Assembly: GCA_945869465.1 (NCBI GenBank)
Contig: CAMBPB010000004.1
Location: 1 to 64,000, forward strand
DNA from: Prosthecobacter debontii
GTDB lineage: Bacteria > Verrucomicrobiota > Verrucomicrobiia > Verrucomicrobiales > Akkermansiaceae
Reading direction: 5' to 3'
DNA length: 64,000 bases
How positions within the stretch are numbered: position 1 is the stretch's first letter; the number at the start of each line of letters is the position of its first letter. The notes beneath the pieces were generated by a model. That model had not been told where the DNA came from, searched no databases, and worked only from the letters and a program-made list of their open reading frames with translations. A program made the translations under genes and the position numbers. Below are positions 34,885 through 45,260 of the stretch, one piece after another.

Positions 34885-36975
34885 TTATTTGCGCAGCGCT
34901 TCCTCGCGCTCCTTGGCCTTGGCGATGACGTCTTCCGCCACGTTTTTCGGACAAGGCGCGTAGTGGCTGAACTCCATGGAGAACTGGCCGCGGCCGGAGG
35001 TCATGGTGCGCAGGTCGCCGATGTAGCCGAACATGGCGCTCAGCGGCGCATCGGCCTTGACGCGCACGCCACCGTGGGTGGTCATCTGCTCCTTGATCAT
35101 GCCACGGCGGCGGTTGAGGTCGCCGATGACGTCACCGACTTGCGCGTCGGGAGTGAAGACGTCGATCTTCATGATGGGCTCGAGGATTTGCGGACCGCAT
35201 TTCTGCATGGTTTGGCGATAGGCGGCCTTGGCGGCGATTTCGAAGGCGATGGACGACGAGTCCACGGCGTGGAAACCACCGTCCTTGAGCGTGACCTTGA
35301 AGTCCAGACAGGGATAACCGGCGAGCGGTCCCTTATGGATTGAGGTTTTGAAGCCTTTTTCGACGGCCGGGATGAATTCCTTCGGCACGTTGCCACCGAC
35401 GACGCCGGATTCGAAGATGAAACCGGAACCCGCTTCCAAGGGCTCGATGACGTAGTCGATCTTCGCGTATTGGCCGGAACCACCGGACTGTTTCTTGTGG
35501 GTATAGCTGTCGGTGACGGCCTTGGTGATGGTTTCGCGATAGGCCACTTGGGGGGCACCGACGGTGACCTCGACCTTGTGGGTGCGCTTGAGGATATCGA
35601 TCTTGATGTCGAGGTGAAGCTCGCCCATGCCCTTGAGGATCAGCTCGTTGGTTTCCTCGTCGGTTTCGACGCGGAAGGATGGGTCTTCCTGCACCATCTT
35701 GCCGATGGCGACACCGAGTTTCTCGGCGTTGACCTTGTCCTTCGGCGCGACGGCGATGGAAATGACAGGCTCCGGGAACACCATCGGTTCGAGGGTGGCC
35801 GGATGGTTTTCATCACAGAGAGTGTGGCCGGTCTGCACGTTCTTCAGGCCGATGATGGCGACGATGTCGCCAGCTTGGGCGGTATCGATTTCCGCGCGGT
35901 CATCGGCGTGCATTTCCACCATGCGGCTGACCCGCTCGGTCTTGCCGGTAAAGGTGTTCAGCACGGTCGTGCCCTTCTTGATGGTCCCCGAGTAGATGCG
36001 GGTGAAAGTGAGCGCACCATACTTGTCGTCCATGATTTTGAACGCCAGCGCGCGGAACGGCTTGGAGGCATCCACCACCGCAAATTCGCCGGTCGGATTG
36101 CCTTCGAGGTCCACTTCCGGCTGGGGTTTCACTTCGGTCGGGTTGGGCAGGTAATCGATGACGGCATCGAGCACGTTTTGCACGCCCTTGTTTTTGAAAG
36201 CGGAACCGCAATAGGTCGGGAAAAACTTGAGGTCGATCGTGCCCTTGCGGATGCAGCGCTTGATCGTGGCCAGGTCGGGCTCGGTGCCGTCGAGGTAGAG
36301 TTCCATCGCAGCGTCGTCCATTTCGACCGCGGTTTCGAGCAATTCGGCGCGGAATTGCTCGACCTTGTCCTCCATGCCGGCGGGAATCTCGCCGATGGTG
36401 AAGTTTTCCGGTTTGCCGGAATCGTCCCAGATGTAGGACTTGCGGGTGAGCAGATCGACCACGCCGACGAAGCCGATTTCCTCGCCGATGGGCAGCACCA
36501 TGACCAGCGGTTTGGCACCGAGGATGGTTTTGACCTGTTCGACAACCTTGTAAAAGTTCGCGCCGATACGGTCCATTTTATTGACGTAAATAACCCGCGA
36601 GACACCCGAATCATCCGCATAACGCCAGTTGGTTTCGGACTGGGGTTCGACGCCGCCGGAAGCGCAAAACACGCCGACGCCGCCATCGAGCACCTTGAGC
36701 GAGCGATACACCTCGATGGTGAAGTCCACGTGGCCCGGGGTGTCGATGATGTTGAATTGATGGTCGCGCCAGAAGCAGGTGGTGGCGGCGGATTGGATAG
36801 TGATGCCGCGTTCCGCTTCCTGTTCCATGAAGTCCATGGTGGAGGCACCGTCGTGAACTTCACCGATCTTGTGGATCTTGCCGGTGAGTTTGAGAATGCG
36901 CTCCGTGGTGGTGGTCTTGCCCGCATCGACGTGGGCGAAAATGCCGATGTTGCGGTATTTGGTGAGGTCCTTCAT
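34885..36975 (-). CDS. fusA: Elongation factor G
   Basis: 696 residues from ATG at 36975 ([25 protein letters not shown]); the track start at 37005 is an in-frame TTG with ten unconserved residues. GTPase motifs are [21 protein letters not shown] and NKMD, followed by the G-prime, translocation and C-terminal domains ([33 protein letters not shown]). It catalyses ribosomal translocation. It stands apart from any str operon. Codon use is clean: I saw none of the TTA codons common in neighbouring transporter and dcw genes. Confidence 0.96.
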   Translation of the reverse strand: MKDLTKYRNIGIFAHVDAGKTTTTERILKLTGKIHKIGEVHDGASTMDFMEQEAERGITIQSAATTCFWRDHQFNIIDTPGHVDFTIEVYRSLKVLDGGVGVFCASGGVEPQSETNWRYADDSGVSRVIYVNKMDRIGANFYKVVEQVKTILGAKPLVMVLPIGEEIGFVGVVDLLTRKSYIWDDSGKPENFTIGEIPAGMEDKVEQFRAELLETAVEMDDAAMELYLDGTEPDLATIKRCIRKGTIDLKFFPTYCGSAFKNKGVQNVLDAVIDYLPNPTEVKPQPEVDLEGNPTGEFAVVDASKPFRALAFKIMDDKYGALTFTRIYSGTIKKGTTVLNTFTGKTERVSRMVEMHADDRAEIDTAQAGDIVAIIGLKNVQTGHTLCDENHPATLEPMVFPEPVISIAVAPKDKVNAEKLGVAIGKMVQEDPSFRVETDEETNELILKGMGELHLDIKIDILKRTHKVEVTVGAPQVAYRETITKAVTDSYTHKKQSGGSGQYAKIDYVIEPLEAGSGFIFESGVVGGNVPKEFIPAVEKGFKTSIHKGPLAGYPCLDFKVTLKDGGFHAVDSSSIAFEIAAKAAYRQTMQKCGPQILEPIMKIDVFTPDAQVGDVIGDLNRRRGMIKEQMTTHGGVRVKADAPLSAMFGYIGDLRTMTSGRGQFSMEFSHYAPCPKNVAEDVIAKAKEREEALRK

Positions 36976-37025
36976 GCCTGAGGTTTGCTGCTGAGTTGCC
37001 GACAACGAATTCGCGCCGGGGGCGC

Positions 37026-37054
37026 ATATCTAGTCGGAGAAACCGGTTTGGCAA
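37026..37054 (-). promoter_or_regulatory. Sigma70-like promoter for fusA
   Basis: On the minus strand TTGCCA (37054-37049) and TAGATAT (37032-37026) lie 16 nt apart. The predicted start of transcription gives a leader of about 45 nt to the ATG at 36975, which also argues against the TTG at 37005. Confidence 0.45.
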
Positions 37055-37186
37055 TCCTAGAGTCGCAGATTTTCCCACGAACTTGCGGATTCCGGGGGAA
37101 TTTCGCCGGATTTCGGCTTGCTTCGGGCAGCCAGCACGCTGCGCAGCCCGGAACCGCCCGGCGGTTGGGCATGAGAATGGCACTGC

Positions 37187-37792
37187 CTACAAGGCGGCGA
37201 TGGCGGTCATGATCCGTTTGGCGATGCGCTCATAGTCCTGCTTGCCGTTGGCGGCCGCGAGTTCCTCGGGTGTGAGGCGGATCGGCGGGCCGACGCTAAC
37301 AATGATACGGGCGAAGCGGATGCGGCTGGATCCGCGGGGCAGCGCCTCGCGGGCGCCGGAGATGCGGACTGGCTGGATCGTGGCTCCGGACTTGACGGCG
37401 ATCAGGCCGATGCCGGGCGCGGCCGCACCGAGTTGTCCATCGCTGGTGCGTTCGCCTTCGGGGAAAACGAGCACCCGGTGGCCTTCCTTGAGTTTGCGGA
37501 TGATGGTTTTCAGGCTGGCCATGTCCGGCCGGTCCTGATCCACCGGGATCGCATTCCATTGGGTGTAAAGCCACCGGGAGAAGCCCGTAAACAGCGTCTT
37601 GCGGGCGAGATAAACCATCTCGTCCTTGTAGAGGTTGCCGATGAGCGGGGGATCGAGAAAACTCTGGTGATTGGATGCCACCAAAACCGGCCCTTCCGTG
37701 ATCAGGTTTTCCCCGCCAATGATTCGCAGGCCGAACAGCGTCCGGAACGCGGCTCCGAACGACATCCAGCCCAGCCAGTAGATCCATTTCAT
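37187..37792 (-). CDS. plsC: 1-acyl-sn-glycerol-3-phosphate acyltransferase (PlsC family)
   Basis: 201 residues from ATG at 37792 (MKWIYWLGWMSFGAAFRTLFG). The acyltransferase HX4D box is NHQSFLDPPLIG, followed by WNAIPVDQDRPD and FPEGERTSDGQLG. It acylates lysophosphatidic acid or a related lysophospholipid at the membrane. The track start at 37987 adds 65 residues without similarity. It lies 180 bp upstream of fusA, separated by its promoter. Confidence 0.87.
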   Translation of the reverse strand: MKWIYWLGWMSFGAAFRTLFGLRIIGGENLITEGPVLVASNHQSFLDPPLIGNLYKDEMVYLARKTLFTGFSRWLYTQWNAIPVDQDRPDMASLKTIIRKLKEGHRVLVFPEGERTSDGQLGAAAPGIGLIAVKSGATIQPVRISGAREALPRGSSRIRFARIIVSVGPPIRLTPEELAAANGKQDYERIAKRIMTAIAAL

Positions 37793-38006
37793 GGGAGTTG
37801 CGCCACCCGCGCGCGCCGCTATCGGACCATCAGGTGACAGGCGCGACTTTCCGCTCCCGCCCCAACTCAGCGCAACCGCAATTTTCCGGAACTTTGTCAC
37901 GCCGCTCAGGCCGGTCTCTCGCCGGATGGTCATGCCGCCGGAATCCGGCTGTGGCTTGGGAATTTTTTTTCCTAGAGGTGGCAGCAAGATGCGCTACACC
38001 CTAGCC

Positions 38007-38327
38007 ATGCACGACGCCACCCGCGATCACGGAGCCCAGCCACTCGATGAATTGATGAACCGGTGGGAATTGGCGAATCATCAATTGGTCGAGGCATCCG
38101 CCGAACAATTGAATCACAAACAGATCCAACGGGCTCGCAAAGGACGGCAACTGACCTTGCATCTGATGCAAAAACTGACGGGGACCTTGAACGACGCCCT
38201 CGCTGCCAGACTCCCCAAGGAAGAGCGGGCGAATTTCCTGCCCTATTCCCACAAGCACCTGTTCAATTATGCCAAGGGTCACGATGGGACGCGGAGCGAT
38301 CCGAATGAAGCCCTGATGCCGAAGTGA
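38007..38327 (+). CDS. Conserved hypothetical protein, coupled to FAD gene
   Basis: 106 residues from ATG at 38007 (MHDATRDHGAQPLDELMNRW); an ATG at 37989 is a second candidate. It is charged and helical with no membrane segment or cysteines (LANHQLVEASAEQLNHKQIQRARKGRQLTLHLMQK). I do not recognise the family. Its TGA overlaps the GTG of the next gene (GTGA), so the two are translationally coupled. Confidence 0.7.
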   Translation: MHDATRDHGAQPLDELMNRWELANHQLVEASAEQLNHKQIQRARKGRQLTLHLMQKLTGTLNDALAARLPKEERANFLPYSHKHLFNYAKGHDGTRSDPNEALMPK

Positions 38328-39328
38328 ACGCGGGACAAACACGCTGGACTCTCGTGGGGCAAGGGCTGGCGGGAACCTGCCTCGCCTGGGAGCTATGGAA
38401 CCGTGGCACGGCCTTTTCCCTGGTGGACAGCGAACGAGGCGGCAGCTCGCGGGTGGCCGCGGGACTGGTCAATCCGGTCACCGGCAAAAACTTCGAACCA
38501 AGCTCGCGCATCGGCGAATTTCTGCCAGATGCGCTTGGCTTCTATCATCAGGTGGAACAACAGCTCGGCAAAACTCTCTGGCACCCGTTGCCCATGCTCC
38601 GTCTGGCGGACACGGACAAGGAATGGCACAAGATGGTTGCCAAATCCACCCGGCCGGAAGTGGCACGGTGGCTGGCCAATGCCGGTGCTCCGGTGACGGT
38701 GGCGGGCTGGGCCGGCGCGTTGGAAGTCACGGGCGGCGGTCGTCTGGACACCCGCACCTTTCTCGATGAATCCCGAGAGTTCTTCCGGCAGCTCGGTTGC
38801 TATCAAAAGGCGGAGATCCCGGCGGATCACCCGGCGGGAAACCGAATCTGGTGTGAGGGAGCCGTCGGTTTGATCCGCGGGCGTTTCGGGCCGCACCGCT
38901 GCGCCAAGGGTGAGATTCTAACAATCAGCGCCGACGGCTGGGACGAGTCACGGATCCGGGTTGGCGCGGGCGGCTGGCTTGTTCCGTTAGGAAACGGGAG
39001 ATTCAAGGCGGGCTCGACCTATGAATGGAACGATCTGAACAACACCCCGAGTACGGTGGGCGGGGCACGGGTCGGAGCGATCATCCGGCGGCTTGGCGGA
39101 GCTGACTTCGAAGTCATCGCCCACGAAGCGGGAGTGCGGCCGATCCTGCGCCGGAGCGAACCGTTGATCGGTCCCATCGGCGATGCGGATTGGATGTTCA
39201 ACGCGCTCGGCTCGAAGGGAAGCCTCTATGCACCGGGAATGGCCCGCCGGCTCGCCCGCTGGCTAACCGAGGGAATCGAACCCGAACCCGAGGTGGACTT
39301 CCGGCATTTCTCCGAAAACCAAAGTTGA
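38324..39328 (+). CDS. FAD-dependent oxidoreductase (DAO-like)
   Basis: 334 residues from a GTG at 38324 that overlaps the preceding stop. The N terminus WTLVGQGLAGTCLAWELWNRG is a Rossmann FAD-binding loop with the following acidic residue in LVDSE. Then SRVAAGLVNPVTGKNFEPS, DTRTFLDESREFF and the C-terminal GVRPILRRSEPLIGPI, ALGSKGSLYAPGMA. It resembles the oxidase half of MnmC and glycine/D-amino acid oxidases, but the substrate is unknown. Confidence 0.8.
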   Translation: MNAGQTRWTLVGQGLAGTCLAWELWNRGTAFSLVDSERGGSSRVAAGLVNPVTGKNFEPSSRIGEFLPDALGFYHQVEQQLGKTLWHPLPMLRLADTDKEWHKMVAKSTRPEVARWLANAGAPVTVAGWAGALEVTGGGRLDTRTFLDESREFFRQLGCYQKAEIPADHPAGNRIWCEGAVGLIRGRFGPHRCAKGEILTISADGWDESRIRVGAGGWLVPLGNGRFKAGSTYEWNDLNNTPSTVGGARVGAIIRRLGGADFEVIAHEAGVRPILRRSEPLIGPIGDADWMFNALGSKGSLYAPGMARRLARWLTEGIEPEPEVDFRHFSENQS

Positions 39329-39362
39329 GAGGCGCGTTGCTCGGGGAAAACCCGGCGAGTGG

Positions 39363-40970
39363 TTAGTCCGGGCGTGATTGCGAACGATCCGCGGCTGGAA
39401 TGCTCTGCGACGCGCGCTTTTCGCTTTCGGCAAGCTGGCGGATCCACTTGCCATAGGTCCAAATCAAGGCGGCGGAGATCATGCCGACGATGGCAAAGAA
39501 GTACCAGGTGGCTCCGACATTGTGAGTCTGATAGAGCAGCCGGGTCAGCGCCTCCGGAGTCTCGCCGGTGAAATCGACGAGCTTGCGGAATGCCTCGCCG
39601 ACCGGCAGCGCGGCTTCGGTGACCTGGGACGCGTCCAGGCCTCGGGATACGAGCAGTTCCCGCGCGAAAACGTCCTTGGATGAGAATGTATGATAGATCT
39701 GCGGGCCGATTTTTCCTTCGAGCGTCCAGCCGATGAGGATCGGAGCCTGCGAGAAGCCGATCCACATCGCCTTCTTGTCAGGTGGGGCGATGTTGCCGAG
39801 AAATTCGCTGAATTTCGGACTGGCAAGCATCTCACCCACACTGAAGACCGCCATCGCGGCGACACAGAGCCACGCCAGATTGAACAGGCCGAACAAGGTG
39901 AGCGCCGTCACCACTAGGATCGTGCCGACGAGCAGGCTGGTGGTGGCGCGCATCCTCGCGCTCAGGCCGGCCAACGCGAAGCAGGTGAGCATGATCAGGC
40001 CGGAGTTGATGTTCACGATGCCCTCGGGTTCGATGGTCATGCCATCCTCCTTCATCCCTAGCAGGAAATGGGCGATGGGGTTACGGGTGCCATCCGCACC
40101 GAACAGAGTTTGCACAATGGCCCCGGTGTCCACCCAATCCTCGATGTATTTTGGAAGCACGTCCCAGAGCATTGGAAACATGAACCACCAAACCGAAAAG
40201 ATGAGGAGATAGAGATAGAGGTGGGGCTTCCTGAGCTCCTTTAGCGATTCCTTGAACAGGCTCGACTCCGCGACCCTTCCGGACCTGACCAAGGCGCGGT
40301 GTTTCAGGCGTTCGTCTTTGCCGGGCTCCTTGTAGAGCAGGAGCAGGATGAAGTTCAGACAGATGAAGGCGGCATTGGTGTAGAACACCCATGTCCATGA
40401 CATGTGGCGCATCTGCAGGGCGATTAACGGGCCGATCCAGCCGCCGATGTTGACTGTTTGATAGAACACCCCCCAGGCCACCGAGCTGTTGCGGCGGTTG
40501 CTGACCTTGATCAGAGTGCCCTGAATGCCCGGCTTGAAGATGGCGGTGCCGAGGGCGAGAAACATCGCCCCGGCGAAGAACCCCCAGTAGCTGTGAAACC
40601 ATGCCATGAGAAGATAGCCAAAACACTTGATCACCGTCGCGGCAAAGATGGTTTCCTTGTAGCCATGGCGGTCCGCGAGTCCGCCGATAAAGATCGGGAC
40701 CAACGACTGCACAAGGTTCCAACTGAGAAGCAGCCAGCCAAAGGTGGCCATCGTCACTCCAAGTCCGCCCTCCGATTCGGCTCGGGTCGCATAGAGTGTG
40801 GAGACCGCCCGCACGCCGTAAAACGCCAGCCGCTCGATCATCTCCATGCCGCCGACCACCCAGAACACATAACCCAGACTTCCCAGCGCGGCCCACAACC
40901 CGAGTTGTTTGACGTCATCAAGGGTCGATTCGTCATGTTTTTGCCCGGGATCATCTGGTTCTTGGTTCAT
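39363..40970 (-). CDS. POT/PTR2-family proton-coupled oligopeptide transporter
   Basis: 535 residues from ATG at 40970 (MNQEPDDPGQKHDEST); the track start at 41078 is over-extended. It is an MFS protein with 12 or more hydrophobic segments. The ExxER motif of POT transporters is present as GMEMIERLAFYGVRAV, with FKPGIQGTLIKVSNRR and YQTVNIGGWIGPLIAL. It is cotranscribed with the GH36-like gene (46-bp gap). The association with a glycosidase and AraC regulator leaves a sugar-related substrate possible. Confidence 0.83.
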   Translation of the reverse strand: MNQEPDDPGQKHDESTLDDVKQLGLWAALGSLGYVFWVVGGMEMIERLAFYGVRAVSTLYATRAESEGGLGVTMATFGWLLLSWNLVQSLVPIFIGGLADRHGYKETIFAATVIKCFGYLLMAWFHSYWGFFAGAMFLALGTAIFKPGIQGTLIKVSNRRNSSVAWGVFYQTVNIGGWIGPLIALQMRHMSWTWVFYTNAAFICLNFILLLLYKEPGKDERLKHRALVRSGRVAESSLFKESLKELRKPHLYLYLLIFSVWWFMFPMLWDVLPKYIEDWVDTGAIVQTLFGADGTRNPIAHFLLGMKEDGMTIEPEGIVNINSGLIMLTCFALAGLSARMRATTSLLVGTILVVTALTLFGLFNLAWLCVAAMAVFSVGEMLASPKFSEFLGNIAPPDKKAMWIGFSQAPILIGWTLEGKIGPQIYHTFSSKDVFARELLVSRGLDASQVTEAALPVGEAFRKLVDFTGETPEALTRLLYQTHNVGATWYFFAIVGMISAALIWTYGKWIRQLAESEKRASQSIPAADRSQSRPD

Positions 40971-41016
40971 GGGTGGTGATTGGCTGAAAACAAGGTTGGG
41001 AATATCGATCGGATAT

Positions 41017-42879
41017 CTATTTCGGCAGCGGATCGCGCTGGATTTCCAACAGCCCGGCGGGTGGCACCTCCCAGGCATGCGGTCCGGCCCCTAGGTCCTG
41101 CTTCTGCTCGCTGACCTGGGTGCCGCGGCAGTCCCGGATCCGGACAGTGGCGGGACCGAACGCCTGGTCGAGGCGCAGCACCACGGATTGCCCGGGCTTG
41201 GCATTGACCACATCGATGCGCGGCGGAGCCTGCGGACCCGGTGCGACGACGATGTCCTGATAGATCGCGGCCACCAGCTTGTCGGGCGTGCGCGCGAGCA
41301 CCATCGGATAGTTCTGGGCGGGAGAGAGGGGCCGGAACTCGCCGTCCAACAGAACGCCGCGGTTGTCCTTCCAGTAGCGCATCCAGAAACCAATCATCCG
41401 GCGGTGTTCCGGCGAGACCTCCGCCAGCTTGACCGACAATTGCGGAACGCTGAACAGCACGTTGAGGATTTGCAGCGCGGCGCATTCCACCGGTTCGGTG
41501 GAATGCCACACAATCATGTCGCTGTGCACGGCGGTGTGGTCGGCCAACAGGCGCAGATCGACGATTTCCTTGCGGTTGACCGGGCCGGCGTTGGGGCAAT
41601 CCACTCCGCGCAGCATGTTGCCGTATTTGCGCATCAGCGGGCCGTTGTAGGGCTGGCGGAATTCGATGGCAATGTCCGGCTTGATCGCCCGCAGGCGCTT
41701 CATGATGTCGGTGAAGAAACGATCCACGGCCTCGTCAACCGAGGCGTAATCGCGGCCGTCCTCTGCGGTGAGAACGGTGTTGCCCTGCGGCGCGAACAGT
41801 TCGATGAAATCCAGCTTGAGACCGTCCACGCCCCATTCGCGCACGGCGGCTTCATAGAGCCCGATGAGATACTCGCGAACTTCCGGATAGCGGGGATCGA
41901 GGATATGTGCGCGGAGGCCGGCGCTGAAGCCCAGCGTTTTTCCCTTGAAGCGTTTCGCGGCCTCGGAGTGCTCGCCGGCCAGCGGCACCGAATACCATAG
42001 GATGAACTTCTGATTGAGCGCGTGAACCCGATCGACAAAGCCCTTGAAATCCGCAATGCGCTCCGGTTTCCAGTCGCCCGTATAGGCATAACCGCGGCTG
42101 CTATCAAGGGTCTGCCAGCCGTCATCGACGATCACGCCTTCGAGGCCGATCTCGCGGCCGAGGCGGCATTCTTCGACGATCGCATCGGCGGTGATGCCCT
42201 GATGATAGCCATACCACGTGGAGTAAAGCGGAACACGCGCCGCCTCCGGCACCGGTGCCGGGGTGTAGCCGTCCTGCGCCGCCCACCAGCGCGCCGTTTC
42301 GCGCAGAATCTGATAGAACGGCTGCGGCCGGGAGTCGATGCGTAAGGTGATGCTGTATTCCTTCATCGGCGGTTGTTTGCCGGCGAACAATTTCACCGCA
42401 ACGTGCATATTGACATCCTCCTCCTTGACTCCGCCGCTGATTTTGAGCGGACGCAAGGTGTCGGAGCAGGCGATGGTGAGACGGTTGCCGTCGTCCGGGC
42501 CGAGAAACGTCGCCAGCGGCGCGCGCAACACGGCCCGCGATTCGACGCCGAATCCCTGGTGGTCGAAGTTCTGCTTGCCGATATCCGAAGTCCAAACCCC
42601 GGCAAGATCAACGGATGGAAATTTCCACTTCACCTCGATGGCAGGCGGGACGGCTGGTTCCGGTGCCGCGAGTGTCAGGGTTGCCAACATCAGGTGCGCC
42701 TCGGGCCGCTGGATTTTCCATGAGGCGCGGAAAGAGCCGAGTTCGCCCTCAATGGCAAGGTCGTTGTCCCCGATAACGATGGGAGGCGCGGCGGCCCGGG
42801 CGAGGTTGAATGATGCGGCAAGAGCCAGCCCTGCGACGATGGCGATGCGGGGAAATGGGGAGCTTCGACGGTGGCTCAT
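41017..42879 (-). CDS. Secreted GH36/GH27-like alpha-galactosidase
   Basis: 620 residues with a signal peptide (IAIVAGLALAASFNLARAA). A beta-rich N-terminal domain is followed by a TIM barrel with STWYGYHQGI, EGVIVDDGWQTLDS, FILWYSVPLAGEH, WGVDGLKLDFIELF (nucleophile Asp in KLDF) and VDCPNAGPVNRKE, and a C-terminal beta domain. This is the clan GH-D layout of alpha-galactosidases. Specificity (galactose or another sugar) is not proven. It lies between the AraC gene and the POT transporter in one orientation. Confidence 0.82.
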   Translation of the reverse strand: MSHRRSSPFPRIAIVAGLALAASFNLARAAAPPIVIGDNDLAIEGELGSFRASWKIQRPEAHLMLATLTLAAPEPAVPPAIEVKWKFPSVDLAGVWTSDIGKQNFDHQGFGVESRAVLRAPLATFLGPDDGNRLTIACSDTLRPLKISGGVKEEDVNMHVAVKLFAGKQPPMKEYSITLRIDSRPQPFYQILRETARWWAAQDGYTPAPVPEAARVPLYSTWYGYHQGITADAIVEECRLGREIGLEGVIVDDGWQTLDSSRGYAYTGDWKPERIADFKGFVDRVHALNQKFILWYSVPLAGEHSEAAKRFKGKTLGFSAGLRAHILDPRYPEVREYLIGLYEAAVREWGVDGLKLDFIELFAPQGNTVLTAEDGRDYASVDEAVDRFFTDIMKRLRAIKPDIAIEFRQPYNGPLMRKYGNMLRGVDCPNAGPVNRKEIVDLRLLADHTAVHSDMIVWHSTEPVECAALQILNVLFSVPQLSVKLAEVSPEHRRMIGFWMRYWKDNRGVLLDGEFRPLSPAQNYPMVLARTPDKLVAAIYQDIVVAPGPQAPPRIDVVNAKPGQSVVLRLDQAFGPATVRIRDCRGTQVSEQKQDLGAGPHAWEVPPAGLLEIQRDPLPK

Positions 42880-42994
42880 CGGTGGATGGAATGGTGAAAT
42901 CCGCCGGAAATCCCGCCCGGCATTCGGACGAAGGGAGGATCTGCGGGCTGCGACATTCGAACCGTTGCGGCCCCCAAGCGCAAGACCGATTCTC

Positions 42995-43876
42995 TCAGCC
43001 CGCTCCCTGCCGCATCCGGTAGTCCCGCGGCGAGAATCCGGTCACCTTGCGGAATTGGCGGGTGAAATAGTTGCTGTCGTTGAAGCCCATTTCGAAGGCG
43101 ATTTCGGTGACTCGCTTGTCGGTGTGGCGCAGCAGGGCGCAGGCGCGGCTGATGCGCTGGTCGATTTGCCAGGCGAGCGGCGAGGTGCCGGTGGCGGATT
43201 GGAAAACCCGCAGGAAACTCCGGCGGGACATCTGGGCGATGCTGGCCAGTTCCTCCAGATTCACCGCGCAATGAATGTTGCGTTCCAGATGGGAAAGCGC
43301 CTCCCCGATCCGCAGCAGGGCGCGGCCATCGGAGGAGGGGCTGCGGCCGTAATAGCGGGATAACAGGCCGATGATCTGCATGAAGGCTGCCGTCGCCATG
43401 AAGCCGAAGCCGGGTTCACGGGCTTTCAACTCGCCTTCCAGCCGGTCCACGAGTCCGGTGATCTGGGCCATTTCCTTGCCGTTGAGTCGCAGTCGTCCCC
43501 CGGCGGGTTGGCGCTGACGGCGCTTGGGTTCCAGCGTGAAGAGCGCGTGGTAGCCGGCCACCGACGGCAGGTCTAGCAGGCGCATTTGCAACTGGCTCGG
43601 CTGATAGAGGATGTTCACCAGCCGCAGGTCCCGCAACTCCCGGTATTCATGCTCGCGCGGCCCGGCCATCACAAAAACGTCGCCCGCGGCAAGTTCCCAC
43701 GAATCCTGGACCGTCACATGCAGACCCTTGCCGCCGGTGACGATCACCAACTCCGCGAACTCATGGGCGTGGGGTTCGAAATCCTCTTGCGGCTCCCGCC
43801 GCTCGATGCTGATCGGGAAGCCGTCCGGGTGGAACCAGTCGTCGATTTTTAAAACGCGTTTCACTGGCGTGATCAT
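42995..43876 (-). CDS. AraC-family transcriptional regulator
   Basis: 293 residues from ATG at 43876 ([19 protein letters not shown]). An N-terminal cupin sensor domain ([33 protein letters not shown]) precedes a C-terminal double HTH ([21 protein letters not shown] and [32 protein letters not shown]). The sensor is of the RhaS/RhaR-like kind. It is divergent from rhaA across 84 bp and upstream of the GH36-like gene, so it probably controls both directions in response to a sugar. Confidence 0.9.
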   Translation of the reverse strand: MITPVKRVLKIDDWFHPDGFPISIERREPQEDFEPHAHEFAELVIVTGGKGLHVTVQDSWELAAGDVFVMAGPREHEYRELRDLRLVNILYQPSQLQMRLLDLPSVAGYHALFTLEPKRRQRQPAGGRLRLNGKEMAQITGLVDRLEGELKAREPGFGFMATAAFMQIIGLLSRYYGRSPSSDGRALLRIGEALSHLERNIHCAVNLEELASIAQMSRRSFLRVFQSATGTSPLAWQIDQRISRACALLRHTDKRVTEIAFEMGFNDSNYFTRQFRKVTGFSPRDYRMRQGAG

Positions 43877-43960
43877 GCTGGTTTTTGGCAATACTGTGGA
43901 GGTTTTTTTCCGGAATCGGTGGTCACACTCCACCCCCCTGAAGCTCAACATTCCCCAGTC

Positions 43961-45229
43961 ATGGCCAAGTCATCGAAATTGATCGCGCAATCGTATTCAT
44001 CCGCCAAAGCCCGCTACGCCGAAACGCGTGTCGATACCGAGGCCGCGATGGCCGCGCTCGCCCGCATTCCGATCTCCCTGCACTGCTGGCAGGGCGATGA
44101 CGTGGGCGGATTCGAAAATTCCGGCGCAGGTCTCAGCGGCGGCATCGCCGTGACCGGCAACTACCCCGGCAAGGCGCGCACGCCGGACGAACTCCGCGCC
44201 GATCTCGACCAGGCGCTCTCGCTCATCCCCGGCAAACACCGGCTGAACCTCCACGCGTTCTACGGCGAGTTCGGCGGCAACAAGGTCGACCGCAACGAGA
44301 TCCGCCCGGAGCATTTCAGCGGCTGGATCGATTGGGCGAAGGTAAACGGCATCGGCATGGATTTCAACCCGACCTGCTTTTCCCACCCGCAAGCGGCGGA
44401 GGGTTTCACGCTCTCTCATCCGAAAAAGGCGATCCGCGATTTCTGGATCGAACACTGCATTGCCTGCCGCGAAATCGGCGCGGTGATGGGCAAGGCGCTC
44501 GGATCTCCCACCGTCACCAATATTTGGATTCCGGACGGCTTCAAGGACACTCCGGTGGACCGGCTCTCGCCGCGGCAGCGTCTATCCGATTCGCTGGACA
44601 GGGTGTTCGCGAAAAAGCTCAACCCGAAACACCATCTCGATGCCATCGAGAGCAAGCTGTTCGGAATCGGCAGCGAGAGTTATGTGGTTGGCTCGCATGA
44701 GTTTTACCTGGGATATGCGATCAAAAACCAGAAGGTGCTCTGTCTCGATGCCGGCCATTTCCATCCCACCGAGGGCATCGCCGACAAACTCAGCTCGGCG
44801 TTGATGTTCGTGCCGGAAATCCTCCTGCACGTCAGCCGCGGCGTGCGCTGGGACAGCGACCACGTGGTCATCCTCGACGACGCGCTCCAGGCGATCGCCA
44901 ACGAACTGGTGCGCAACAAGCTGTTGTCCCGGACTCACATCGGCCTTGATTTCTTCGATGCCAGCATCAACCGGATCGCCGCATGGACAATCGGCACGCG
45001 CAACACGCTCAAGTCGCTGCTCATCGCGCTGTTGGAACCGCCGGCGCTGCGGGAGGCGGAAAAATCCGGCGATTACACCTCGCGACTCGCGCTGATGGAG
45101 GAGGCGAAGGGCCTGCCATGGGGCGCCGTTTGGGACGCCTACTGCGAGTCCCAACATGTTCCCGCGGGCTCGGCCTGGCTCGATCAGGTGAAGAGCTATG
45201 AAAATTCAGTCTTGAGCAAGCGCGCCTAA
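43961..45229 (+). CDS. rhaA: L-rhamnose isomerase
   Basis: 422 residues from ATG at 43961 ([21 protein letters not shown]). Converts L-rhamnose to L-rhamnulose. Family signatures are [63 protein letters not shown] and [11 protein letters not shown] with the metal-binding His/Asp residues. The ABC importer genes follow 31 bp downstream. No kinase (rhaB) or aldolase (rhaD) gene is in the window. Confidence 0.95.
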   Translation: MAKSSKLIAQSYSSAKARYAETRVDTEAAMAALARIPISLHCWQGDDVGGFENSGAGLSGGIAVTGNYPGKARTPDELRADLDQALSLIPGKHRLNLHAFYGEFGGNKVDRNEIRPEHFSGWIDWAKVNGIGMDFNPTCFSHPQAAEGFTLSHPKKAIRDFWIEHCIACREIGAVMGKALGSPTVTNIWIPDGFKDTPVDRLSPRQRLSDSLDRVFAKKLNPKHHLDAIESKLFGIGSESYVVGSHEFYLGYAIKNQKVLCLDAGHFHPTEGIADKLSSALMFVPEILLHVSRGVRWDSDHVVILDDALQAIANELVRNKLLSRTHIGLDFFDASINRIAAWTIGTRNTLKSLLIALLEPPALREAEKSGDYTSRLALMEEAKGLPWGAVWDAYCESQHVPAGSAWLDQVKSYENSVLSKRA

Positions 45230-45260
45230 TAAGAAGAGTTCAACCCGCGAACACGATGGT

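Noticed and set aside
35470-36981. 503-residue plus-strand ORF
   Set aside because: Antisense shadow of fusA, a product of GC-rich codon structure.
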